Below, piece by piece: positions 25,336 through 35,779 of a stretch of DNA of 40,715 nt. Source of the DNA: JBHEKP01 sp041859375 (GTDB taxonomy: Bacteria > Hydrogenedentota > Hydrogenedentia > Hydrogenedentales > CAITNO01); the NCBI GenBank assembly GCA_041859375.1, contig JBHEKP010000271.1, forward strand, positions 1 to 40,715, in the 5' to 3' direction. Position numbers and translations under genes: made by a program. The notes under the pieces are model-generated. The model saw nothing but the letters and a program-made list of their open reading frames with translations. It was not told the DNA's origin and made no database searches. The number at the start of each line of letters is the position of its first letter. The first letter of the stretch is position 1.

Positions 25336-25992
25336 ATGCGCAGAGACCGGCTTGTTTCGGAGGTGCTGGGCCAGGAGGTGGCCCTGTCGCCAAGCGACCT
25401 GTTGAACGCCGACCTGAAGACCGTCATCATCGGCGGGTATGACAAGGCCGAGGTGGACGCCCTGCTCGACCGGACGGCGGACGCGCTCGAGCGCTCCATG
25501 AACGAGGCGCGCAGGCTGCGCCAGCAGACGGACGAGCTGCGCGAGCAGCTCCAGCAGTACCAGGAAATGGAGACCACCCTCCGCAACGCGCTGATCAGTT
25601 CCCAGAAAATCAGCGAGACCCTGGTGGGCAGCGCCCGCGCCCAGGCCGACGCGCTCGTTGAGGAGGCGCGCCTGGCCAAGGCGCGCGCCCGCTTCCAAAT
25701 GGAGGAGCTCCCCGCCGCGCTGCGCGGTGAAATCCGCACGCTCAAGGCGGAACGGGACCGGCTCCGGGCGGATTTGACCGCCGTGCTCAAAACCCATGAA
25801 TCCCTGCTCGCCGGACTGCCCCGCGCCGAGGAGGGCGAGGACGGGGGCGGTCAGACCGTTGAGCGGAGCCATTTTGTGTCCTTTGACGAGGATCATTCCC
25901 CCGCGCCGGAACCCCGTCGCGCGGCCGTCCCGCCGCCCGCCTCCGCGTCGCATGCGGTGGATTTCGGGGATGAAGACGACGGGGAGGAGTGA
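25336..25992 (+). CDS. DivIVA-domain coiled-coil protein
   Basis: A 218-residue DivIVA-like protein. The membrane-binding-type N-terminal domain shows LSPSDLLNADL (17-27) and GYDKAEVDALLDR (34-46); a long coiled coil fills about 47-165, and the acidic, proline-rich tail is probably unstructured. DivIVA proteins gather at curved membrane and recruit division or wall-growth proteins; they are best known in Gram-positive bacteria, so finding one beside LPS genes is notable. ATG 25336 is chosen because AAGGAG lies 6 nt upstream; ATG 25312 has no such site. The stop is 3 bp before the lolA-like start, so they form an operon. Confidence 0.85.
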   Translation: MRRDRLVSEVLGQEVALSPSDLLNADLKTVIIGGYDKAEVDALLDRTADALERSMNEARRLRQQTDELREQLQQYQEMETTLRNALISSQKISETLVGSARAQADALVEEARLAKARARFQMEELPAALRGEIRTLKAERDRLRADLTAVLKTHESLLAGLPRAEEGEDGGGQTVERSHFVSFDEDHSPAPEPRRAAVPPPASASHAVDFGDEDDGEE

Positions 25993-25995
25993 GCC

Positions 25996-26922
25996 ATGCT
26001 GGCTGTGTTGTTTGTCACCCTGGGCATGCTGTCCCAGGCGGCGGATCCCGAATTCGACGCGTTTTTCAAGGATTACGCCGCCAAGCGGGACGGCATTGTC
26101 GCGCTGGAGGCGGGTTTTGAACAGCGCACTGTGCTTCCCGACGAGGAGCTGAAGACCACGGGGACCCTGCTCTACATCACCCCGCGCCGCATCATCTTTC
26201 GCACCGATGATCCGGAACGAACCACCCTGGTGGACGACCGGCACGGCTACGAGCATGATCCCGAAATCAGACAGCTCCAGATTTTCGACATTGAGGACAA
26301 CCCCCAAGCGGACATATTCTTCCTCGGCTTTGACAGCGACACGGAGTCCCTGCGCAAGGCTTACGATGTGACACTGTTCACTTCCGCCGACGATCCCAGG
26401 GGTAAAAGGGGCATAAAAATCAAACCCCGGGCCGACTCCAAAGAGGAGGCCTATTTTCTGGAGGTCAACCTGTACCTCCGCGACGAGGATTACCTGCCCT
26501 ACCGGATTCACATCCGCAACGACGAGGAGTCGCAGGTGTTCATTGAGGTGGGCACCATTGACAAGTCGGTGCGGCCCGATCCGCCCATGACCCAGCTTTT
26601 TGTCCCGGAGGACACCAAAATCGTGCAGAACGACCGGGTTGTGGAGACGGTGGGTCCGGGCGGAAAACGGATGCCCGACGCGCTGCTGCTGCCGCCCGAG
26701 CCGGAGAAACCGGCCCAGCCCGCCGCGGCGGAGATACTTCCCGCCCCTGCGGTGGCAACCAAGGCCGCCGTGGCGCCGGAGACTGCGGCCCCCGAAAAGG
26801 AGACAGCGGTCGAAACGCCCGCCGCCCCGGCTCCCAAGGCGGACAGCGAGCCGCCCAAGAAACCCAATCCAAAAAGCGTCGGCGGCAGGAAAACCTCCGG
26901 AACGGCGGGAAAGAACAACTGA
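25996..26922 (+). CDS. LolA-like outer-membrane lipoprotein carrier with long tail
   Basis: A 308-residue LolA-like protein. After a short, uncharged signal-like N-terminus (1-16) comes a LolA fold of about 200 residues: 'FEQRTVLPDEE', 'TGTLLYITPRRIIFRTDDPE', then 'LQIFDIEDN' with the expected beta-strand spacing. LolA carries lipoproteins across the periplasm to the outer membrane. Residues about 220-308 form an Ala/Pro/Lys-rich tail absent from standard LolA. GAGGAG lies 6 nt before ATG 25996. The gene follows divIVA by 3 bp and overlaps maf by one base (TGATG). No LolB is seen. The signal lacks positive charge, so export is likely but not certain. Confidence 0.78.
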   Translation: MLAVLFVTLGMLSQAADPEFDAFFKDYAAKRDGIVALEAGFEQRTVLPDEELKTTGTLLYITPRRIIFRTDDPERTTLVDDRHGYEHDPEIRQLQIFDIEDNPQADIFFLGFDSDTESLRKAYDVTLFTSADDPRGKRGIKIKPRADSKEEAYFLEVNLYLRDEDYLPYRIHIRNDEESQVFIEVGTIDKSVRPDPPMTQLFVPEDTKIVQNDRVVETVGPGGKRMPDALLLPPEPEKPAQPAAAEILPAPAVATKAAVAPETAAPEKETAVETPAAPAPKADSEPPKKPNPKSVGGRKTSGTAGKNN

Positions 26923-27533
26923 TGCCGCCCCGCATTGTGCTGGCATCGGCGTCGCCCAGGCGCCGCGCGCTGCTTGAGTCCCTCGGACTCGCCCTGGAAG
27001 TCGTGGTGAGCGACGCACCGGAGGTGGACGCGGGTTCCGTGCCCGCCGCCATCGTGGAGGCGAACGCCCGCGCAAAACGCGACGCGGTCATGGCGCGGCT
27101 TGACCGTCCGGCGGTGGTCATTGCGGCGGACACCCTGGTGTTTCTGGAGGAGCAGGTGCTTTCCAAGCCCGCCGATTTGGGCGAGGCCCGGGGCATGCTC
27201 CGCCGCCTTTCAGGCAACACCCACCAGGTGGTCACCGGACTGGCCGTGGCGGACACCGCCACCGGCAGGCGCGCGGAGGGAAGCGAAACCACCGATGTCA
27301 CCTTCCGCCCCCTGCAGGACGCCGAAATAGAGCGTTTTGTGGGGATTGTCCGCCCCCTGGACCGCGCGGGCGCCTACACGGTGGACGGCCCCGGCAGCCT
27401 GCTTGTGGCGCGGTACGACGGGTGCTACCAGAATGTGCTGGGGCTGCCGATGGTGCGGCTGGACAAACTGCTGCGGCAGATTGGGGTGGAACTTTTCAGC
27501 CTGATGGACGGGGACCGCGCCAAGTTCCTTTGA
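26922..27533 (+). CDS. maf: Maf-type nucleoside triphosphate pyrophosphatase
   Basis: A 203-residue Maf protein, which hydrolyses non-canonical or normal pyrimidine nucleoside triphosphates to monophosphates and is linked to division arrest in some bacteria. The N-terminal LASASPRR (7-14), catalytic Asp70 (IAADT), Lys82 (VLSKP) and 'GAYTVDGPG' blocks are in place. ATG 26922 shares its first base with the lolA stop. Its place with divIVA and lolA suits a cell-envelope/division group, as Maf genes often lie near shape genes; that is inference. It faces the lpxC-fabZ gene, with a 24-bp convergent gap. Confidence 0.93.
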   Translation: MPPRIVLASASPRRRALLESLGLALEVVVSDAPEVDAGSVPAAIVEANARAKRDAVMARLDRPAVVIAADTLVFLEEQVLSKPADLGEARGMLRRLSGNTHQVVTGLAVADTATGRRAEGSETTDVTFRPLQDAEIERFVGIVRPLDRAGAYTVDGPGSLLVARYDGCYQNVLGLPMVRLDKLLRQIGVELFSLMDGDRAKFL

Positions 27534-27557
27534 TTTGAGCCTTCCCGAAACCGGGGG

Positions 27558-28880
27558 TTACTCGTCCAGGTGCATGAGGTTGAAGGACATGACCGCCTCC
27601 GCAGCCACCGTGTCATCCACGAGCGCGGTGGCCTTCACCTTGTAGGCGTTCTGGTGGAAATGGGTCAGTTCGGCCTTGAGCACCAGTTGATCCCCGGGCA
27701 CAACCGTGTTGCGGAACTTTGCCTTCTCAATGCCGGCGAAAAAGGCCAGTTGCCCGTTGGGCTCGCCGTTTTCGCCGAAAACCAGCACGGCGCTCACCTG
27801 GGCCAGGGCCTCGATGATCAGCACGCCCGGCATCACGGGCACATCCGGCCAGTGCCCCTGAAAAAAAGGCTCGTTGACCGTGACGTTCTTGATGCCGGTG
27901 ACGCTTTGCATCGGCTCGAAGGAGAGGATCCTGTCCACCAACAGGAAGGGGTAGCGGTGGGGCAGGATTTTCATGATCTTGTTCACGTCCAGGGCGGGCT
28001 GCCTGCGCCTCGGCGTGACCACATAATCCTGCAGGGCGCGGCCGCCGTTGCCGTTCAGGTACACCTTCTTAATCTGCTTTGAAAAATTCACATTCTTCTC
28101 ATGGCCGCATTTCGCGCCGATGATGTGGCCCTTGAGCGGCCTGCCGAGCAGGTAGGTGTCGCCGATGAGGTCGAGGATTTTGTGGCGGACAAACTCGTCC
28201 TGGAAGCGCAGCTCGTCGTTGAGAATGCTGTCGTCGCCGATGACCACCGCGCTCTCAAGGTCGCCGCCCTGGATCAGCCCCGCCTCCTGCAGCATTTTCA
28301 CCTCGCGGAGGAAGCAGAAGGTCCGGGCCGGGGCTATTTCCCGCCGGAATATGTCTTCGGTGATGGTGAAGGAGGCGTACTGGGTGCCGATGGCCATGTG
28401 GTCGTAGGCGATGGTCATGGTCACCCGCAGCTCGTCCGCGGGGAGGATGCTCAGCGTCACGTCGTCCTTGCGGTAGTACACCGGATGGTCCACCGTGATG
28501 TACTGCTTTTCGCGGTCCTGCTCCGCCGTCCCCACCTTCAGAATCGCGTTGAGCGCGGGCAGCGCGCTGCCGTCGCCGTTCGGGATCTCGTCCGCGTCCA
28601 CCTCCACAATCACGTTGTCAATGCCCATGCCCGCGAAGGCGGACATGGCGTGCTCGATGGTGTGAACCTTCGCGCCGTTGATGCCGATGGTCGTTCCCCG
28701 CGACACGTCTACCACGTTGTCCACCAGCGCGGGAATGACCGGACGGTCCTCCAGGTCGGTGCGGACGAAAACGATGCCGCTGTCGGGCGGGGCCGGCCTG
28801 AAAGTCACGGTGGTCAGGCTGCCCGTGTGGAGCCCGACCCCGGAATAGGATGTTTCTTCAGCTATGGTCCGTTGTTTCAT
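27558..28880 (-). CDS. lpxC-fabZ: Fused LpxC deacetylase / FabZ dehydratase
   Basis: One 440-residue polypeptide joining two lipid enzymes. LpxC (1 to about 290) deacetylates UDP-3-O-acyl-GlcNAc, the committed step of lipid A synthesis: Glu76-His77 (TIEH), His233 and Asp237 (RHKILDLIGD) bind zinc or act in catalysis, with His260 near GAKCGH. FabZ (about 297-440) dehydrates 3-hydroxyacyl-ACP in fatty-acid synthesis: His308 in LPHRYPF and Glu357 in IEALAQ. The fusion is known in several diderm phyla and balances lipid A against phospholipid. ATG 28880 lies 23 nt inside the lpxD end, so they are translationally coupled. No lpxA or lpxB follows here. Confidence 0.96.
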   Translation of the reverse strand: MKQRTIAEETSYSGVGLHTGSLTTVTFRPAPPDSGIVFVRTDLEDRPVIPALVDNVVDVSRGTTIGINGAKVHTIEHAMSAFAGMGIDNVIVEVDADEIPNGDGSALPALNAILKVGTAEQDREKQYITVDHPVYYRKDDVTLSILPADELRVTMTIAYDHMAIGTQYASFTITEDIFRREIAPARTFCFLREVKMLQEAGLIQGGDLESAVVIGDDSILNDELRFQDEFVRHKILDLIGDTYLLGRPLKGHIIGAKCGHEKNVNFSKQIKKVYLNGNGGRALQDYVVTPRRRQPALDVNKIMKILPHRYPFLLVDRILSFEPMQSVTGIKNVTVNEPFFQGHWPDVPVMPGVLIIEALAQVSAVLVFGENGEPNGQLAFFAGIEKAKFRNTVVPGDQLVLKAELTHFHQNAYKVKATALVDDTVAAEAVMSFNLMHLDE

Positions 28881-29913
28881 CTTGTGATGCTTTTTCCAGT
28901 GCCTGGAGCTTCAATTCCAACTGGCGGACCCGCTTCAGCAGTTCGGGGAGCTGCTGGCGCGCCACCATGTTGCGCCGCTCCAGGCTGTGGGGCACGGCGG
29001 GGAAGCCGGAAACCACCTGTCCGGGGTCCACGGAGGCCGTGACCCCGCTCCGACCGCCAATGCTGGCCCCGTCGCCGATGGTAATGTGTCCCGCAATGCC
29101 CGCCGATGCGCCAATTCGCACATGATTGCCAATAACGGCGCTGCCCGCCACCCCGGCCGTGCCGGCAATGGCGCAATGCTCGCCGATCACAACATTGTGT
29201 CCTATCTGCACCAGATTGTCAATTTTAGTACCCCCTCCGATGCGGGTAACCCCGAATGTGGCCCGGTCAATGCAGGTGTTGCTGCCTATTTCCACATTGT
29301 CGCCGATTTCCACCGTGCCAACCTGGGGAATTTTCATCCATTCCCCGTTCATCGGAAAAAAGCCAAAACCGTCACTGCCGATACAGACGCCCGAATGAAT
29401 AATGCAACCCCGGCCAATCCGCGTTTCTTCCCGAATGACCGCATTTGGATGAACCACCGTGTCGTCACCGACAACGCAGTTTGCACCAACATACACGCCG
29501 GGATAGAGGCGGACACGGCTGCCCAGCACAACCCCTTTTTCCACAACCACATGCGCGGAAATGGTCGTTCCCTCGCCGCACACCACGGAGGGGTCCACCT
29601 GGGCGTTTTCATGGATGCCGGGAGCGAGAATTTCCGCCTTTTCGCGGGCGAAAAGTGTCAATATCCGCAAAAAAGCCGCCTCGGGCTGCTCCACCAGAAT
29701 AAGGGTGAGGGAGGGCGCATCCACCGGGGCCGGGACAAGCGCGGCGGACGCGCGCGTTTTTTCGAGCATGGGCAGGTATTTGGGGCTTCGCGCAAAGCAC
29801 AAGTCGCCGGGTTCCGCCTCAAGGATGCCGTTCACCCCCGTGATGACGGCATCCGGGTTCCCCTGCACGGAGCCGCCCACCAACCGGGCTATTTCACCTG
29901 CGGACATGTTCAT
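28858..29913 (-). CDS. lpxD: UDP-3-O-acylglucosamine N-acyltransferase
   Basis: Adds the second 3-hydroxyacyl chain to UDP-3-O-acyl-glucosamine in lipid A synthesis, in the cytoplasm. The 351 residues show the short N-terminal uridine-binding domain (1-95), then hexapeptide repeats of a left-handed beta-helix (about 97-320), with catalytic-site His239 in VQIGHN, the same number as in the E. coli enzyme. The frame is open back to 29976, but ATG 29913 is chosen because GGAAG sits 7 nt upstream and the first residues then match the family. It overlaps lpxC-fabZ. A stem-loop with four T lies just upstream (29946-29984). Confidence 0.96.
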   Translation of the reverse strand: MNMSAGEIARLVGGSVQGNPDAVITGVNGILEAEPGDLCFARSPKYLPMLEKTRASAALVPAPVDAPSLTLILVEQPEAAFLRILTLFAREKAEILAPGIHENAQVDPSVVCGEGTTISAHVVVEKGVVLGSRVRLYPGVYVGANCVVGDDTVVHPNAVIREETRIGRGCIIHSGVCIGSDGFGFFPMNGEWMKIPQVGTVEIGDNVEIGSNTCIDRATFGVTRIGGGTKIDNLVQIGHNVVIGEHCAIAGTAGVAGSAVIGNHVRIGASAGIAGHITIGDGASIGGRSGVTASVDPGQVVSGFPAVPHSLERRNMVARQQLPELLKRVRQLELKLQALEKASQDETTDHS

Positions 29914-29945
29914 GGGATGTCTTCCGGGATGCTGGTTCCTGATGG

Positions 29946-29984
29946 AAAACCGGGCGCGATGCCGCAGTTGCCGCACGCGCCCGG
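29946..29984 (-). terminator. Terminator or attenuator between skp-like gene and lpxD
   Basis: Minus strand 9-bp perfect stem CCGGGCGCG/CGCGCCCGG (29984-29976 with 29958-29950) followed by TTTT (29949-29946). It is 34 nt after the skp-like stop and 33 nt before lpxD. The short T-run suggests partial readthrough. Confidence 0.65.
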
Positions 29985-30018
29985 ATTGTTTGTGGCAAAT
30001 AACCGCATCATTCTGCGA

Positions 30019-30630
30019 TTAGCTGTTGAGGATTCCCAGGACCTTGGAGGTGATGTCGATGGTGGCGCTGTGGTAAACCACGCTGGCGCGGGGGCCGCCG
30101 GAGGAATTCAGCACGAGGTGGTAGCCCTCTTTCTCGCTCACGCCGGCGATGGCCTTCTGGATGTCGGCCACGACCTCCTTCAGCACCAGCTCCTCGTTGC
30201 CGTCAATCATCCGCTGGCGCTTTTCAAGCTCGCTGCGGTAGTTGATGATGTCCGACTCGATGGCGCTTTTCTTCTTGCTGCGCTCCTCGTCGGTCATGGT
30301 GTCCTTATTCGCGTCAAAATCCTTCTTGGCCGCCTCGATTTTTGTCTGCATCGCGTCAATTTCAACCTGCAGCTTGTCCACTTCCTTCTGGAGGGCGTCG
30401 TATTTCTCCTTGCGCTTGGTGTACTCCGTCATGAGGGTGGACATGTCCACCACGGCGATTTTGTAGCCCGCGCCGCCGGAGGCCGGGGCGGCGGCGGATG
30501 CCGGTTTCGCACTGTCGCCGGAGGGGGCGGCCTTCTCCGCGGCGGCGGTGCCGCCCGCCAAAAGGATGGCCGCGAGAACAAACACGGTGGACAAAACCAA
30601 AACGCCCGTCTTGCTGTGCATGTGAGACAC
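30019..30630 (-). CDS. OmpH/Skp-family periplasmic chaperone
   Basis: A 203-residue OmpH/Skp-like chaperone that holds unfolded barrel proteins in the periplasm on the way to BamA. A signal peptide (hydrophobic VLVLSTVFVLAAILL, end near TAAAEK) precedes an Ala/Pro-rich linker, the IAVVDMSTLM strand and a long charged helical hairpin (about 70-165) that forms the chaperone arms. GTG 30630 is preferred, with AAGAGG 9 nt upstream; ATG 30621 gives a product 3 residues shorter but has no site at proper distance. It has its own promoter, and bamA lies just upstream. Confidence 0.88.
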   Translation of the reverse strand: MSHMHSKTGVLVLSTVFVLAAILLAGGTAAAEKAAPSGDSAKPASAAAPASGGAGYKIAVVDMSTLMTEYTKRKEKYDALQKEVDKLQVEIDAMQTKIEAAKKDFDANKDTMTDEERSKKKSAIESDIINYRSELEKRQRMIDGNEELVLKEVVADIQKAIAGVSEKEGYHLVLNSSGGPRASVVYHSATIDITSKVLGILNS

Positions 30631-30738
30631 GATGGTGTTCCTCTTTCTTGCTGATTTCAGCGGCATCGAATGCCCGTCAGGCGCCCGCCTGAATCAACCG
30701 GGACCGGTGGCCGCATGTTGCTTCATTTTCCGGCGGAA

Positions 30739-30767
30739 AGTATATCACGCGTTGCGGGGGCGCGCAA
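30739..30767 (-). promoter_or_regulatory. Candidate promoter for skp-lpxD-lpxC/fabZ
   Basis: Minus strand TTGCGC (30767-30762), 17-bp spacer, TATACT (30744-30739) with the extended TG at 30747-30746. The -35 overlaps the end of a hairpin in the bamA 3' region. Confidence 0.55.
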
Positions 30768-30790
30768 AACGCCCCCGGCGGTTTTCCGCC
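30756..30790. repeat. Two tandem hairpins between bamA terminator and skp promoter
   Basis: GGGGGCG/CGCCCCC (30756-30762 with 30770-30776) and GGCGG/CCGCC with a four-base loop (30777-30790). They follow the bamA terminator and touch the skp promoter, so may insulate the two transcripts. Confidence 0.5.
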
Positions 30791-30805
30791 AATTCCGACC
30801 CTGTG

Positions 30806-30847
30806 AAAAAAACGCGGCGGCGGAACTGAAACCGTGTCCGCCGCCGC
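30806..30847 (-). terminator. Intrinsic terminator of bamA
   Basis: Minus strand 11-bp perfect stem GCGGCGGCGGA/TCCGCCGCCGC (30847-30837 with 30824-30814), then after one base seven T (30812-30806). It lies about 20 nt after the bamA stop. Confidence 0.92.
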
Positions 30848-30868
30848 GCGGCATTGTGTTCTTGAAGG

Positions 30869-33174
30869 TTAGAAACGGAACCCGGTGGCCAGGTGGAGCC
30901 GGCCGCTGCTGCTCTGATCGTTGTCGGGGTTGAGCGGGTAGCCGTAGTCCACGCGGATCGGGCCGAGCATGGGCACGTTGAAGCCCAGGCCGAGCCCGGC
31001 GCTGTACCGGAAGTCGCCGAAATCGAAGTCCCCGGCATCCGCCCACACGCCGCCGGAGTCCACAAAGGCGTAGAGCCGCAGCGCGTCGGTCACCTTGTAT
31101 TTCGCCTCAAGGTTCGTGATGACGCGCAGGTTGCCGCCCACGGCAAAAGTGTCGCCCCAGAACCAGTATTCATGCTCCTTCGGGCCGATGTCGCGGTTGC
31201 GGTAGCCGCGCACCGTCGTGGTGCCGCCCGCATAGAACCGATCCTGCAGGGGCACATAGTCGGAACTGCCGTACTCCGTCATGATCCCGTGGCGCGAGCG
31301 CAGGGAGAGCACCCACTTTTCGGCGGCGCCCAGCGGCTTGTACCACGTGGAGTCGTGCTCCAGCTTGATGAACTCATGGTCGCCGCCCAGGCCGGCCACC
31401 TCGACGGCCCCGATATGCACCGAACCCCGCGACGGATCGTGGCGGAGGTCCAGGGTGTTCCGCTCAATGGACCAGCGGTTGCTGATGGTGGTGGAGTCAC
31501 CCTCCTGCCGCCGTATTTCCTTGCTCGCAAAGAAGGGCAGGTCGCTCAGTTCGGTTTCCTGGTAACGCCACGCGCTCTGGACGAACACGTAGGGGGAGAG
31601 GGTCTTGCCCAGGCGCAGCCCGCCGCCGGTGGCGGATTCCTCGTAGTTCGCCCCGCCCCTCACCTCGTAGGTTTCATCAAACACGTCGAATCCGAAGGAA
31701 AGGGGATAGCCGAGGAATTCCGGCTCGGTGAAGCTGAGGCCGTACTCGTCCCGGCGTTCGCCCGTGTTGACCCGCAGCTTGAGCTGCTGGCCGCCGCCGG
31801 AGAAGGTGGGCCAGTTGGTCGCGTCGAAGTTGTTCAGGCGCAGCTCGGAGTAGACGCCCATGCCGTCCTCCGTGCTGTAGCCGCCGCCAAAGTTGAAGGT
31901 GCCGGTCTTGCCCTCCTCAACGTCCACGTTCAGGTCGGTGAAGAGGTCGTTGGTGGAGTCGTCCGTCTCGTCGAGGGTCACCCGGACGGTTTCAAAGAAG
32001 CGCGTGTTCTCGATGCGCCGTTTGCTTTCATCCACCGCCGTGCCGTCGTAGCGTTCGCCGGGAATCAGCAGCATCTGGCGGCGCACAATCTCGTCCTTGG
32101 TGACGTTGTTGCCGGTGATGCGGATTTCGCGCACATATTTCAGGTCGCCCTCGGCCACGTTGTACACGACGCGCGTGGTCTTTTTGTCGCGGTCCAGGGT
32201 CACCTGCGGGGTGACGTTGGCGTCCACATACCCGCTGTCCTGGTACTGTTTCTGCACCTGCTGCACGTCCTTGGCCACCTGGCCCTTGTTGTGCACGTCG
32301 CCGGGCTTGACCTTCACCGTGTCCATCACCTCGTCGTCGTCGAAAACGTTGTTTTCGGCCACGTCAAGGTTTTCCATCTTGTATTCCGCGCCCTCTTCGA
32401 CGTAAATCGTCACGTTCATGCCCTTGCCGTCGTCGGTGTAGACAAGGTCGGTCTTGGGAATCTGCGCCTCAAGGCGGCCCTTGTTGCCGTACTCGTCCAG
32501 CAGCGTGGTCAAATCCGCCTCGAATTTCTCCTCCTCATACTTGCCGCCGAAGAACCACCACGCCTTTTTGGTTTTCATGGTCTTGCGCAGCTTGTGGTCG
32601 GTGAGCGCGTCGTTGCCCTCGAAGGTGATGCTGCGGATTTTCGCCTTGCGCCCCTCGTTGATGGTGTAGACCAGGCGCACGCGGGCCGTCCCGATGTTCT
32701 CCGCCACCGCGTCCACCGTGGTGTTCGCGAAGCCCTTGCCCTCGTACAGTTTCAGCACCGCCTTGCGCTCGTCGTCGTAGGCCTCGGCGACAAAGGAGTC
32801 GCCCTCGCGCATGGTGAGGGCGCCGCGGATGTTGCGGTCCTTGATCTTTTTGTTGCCGATGATGCGGACCTCCTCGATGACCCGCTTCTCCGTCACGACG
32901 AAGGTGACGTTGAGCTTGCCGCCCTCCTCGCCCGCCGCGGCGTTCACTGTGTCGAAGAAGTTCAGCTCGTACAGGCGGCGCACGTCGCGCGAAACGACGT
33001 TCGGGTCGTAGGCCGTTCCCGGCTGCGACTCCACCTTGGAGCGGACCACCTGGTCGCTGACCCGTTCCAGCCCCTGGAACCGGATCTCGTCAATGTTCCG
33101 CCCGGTGTAATCCTGGGCGGCGGCGCCCAGGGCAACCCAGCACAGTGCGATGGCAAGAGTGATTAGTCTGGTTT

Positions 33175-33178
<4 letters not shown>
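30869..33178 (-). CDS. bamA: BamA outer-membrane protein assembly factor
   Basis: The central insertase that folds barrel proteins into the outer membrane. The 769 residues comprise a signal peptide (1-21, AAAQ end), five POTRA domains (about 25-410) and a 16-strand Omp85 barrel (about 411-769). The barrel has the loop-6 motif VRGYR at 656-660 and ends with Phe, both hallmarks. The start is TTG 33178: GGAAGG (33193-33188) lies 9 nt upstream and the protein then begins with a proper signal peptide (MKTRLITLAIAL). The TTG overlaps the clpC stop (TTGA), so translation is coupled to clpC. A strong terminator follows, and the skp-like gene has its own promoter. Confidence 0.97.
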
Positions 33179-35640
<2,462 letters not shown>

Positions 35641-35729
35641 GTGAAAAACCCGCCTTTCGCGCGCGGTTGTGCGCGCAGGGGTTGCGGCGGCCCGCCGGAT
35701 TTGCGCCCGGTGCGGCCCGCCTGGTGAAA

Positions 35730-35759
35730 AGAATACCCAAACAGGGGCTTCCGCGACAA
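35730..35759 (-). promoter_or_regulatory. Candidate promoter for clpC-bamA
   Basis: Minus strand TTGTCG (35759-35754), 18-bp spacer, TATTCT (35735-35730), in the 139-bp gap after mcsB. The -35 lies inside the stem-loop listed separately at 35744-35764. Confidence 0.35.
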
Positions 35760-35764
35760 GCCCC
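35744..35764 (-). terminator. Stem-loop between mcsB and clpC
   Basis: Minus strand 7-bp perfect stem GGGGCTT/AAGCCCC (35764-35758 with 35750-35744), 7-nt loop, then a T-rich but interrupted stretch. A weak terminator or attenuator. Confidence 0.45.
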
Positions 35765-35779
35765 GGACCCGGACGGCGC

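Noticed and set aside
30893..33166. 757-codon open frame antisense to bamA
   Set aside because: Composition (His/Val/Gly-rich) and exact overlap mark it as a shadow; bamA has full domains and motifs.
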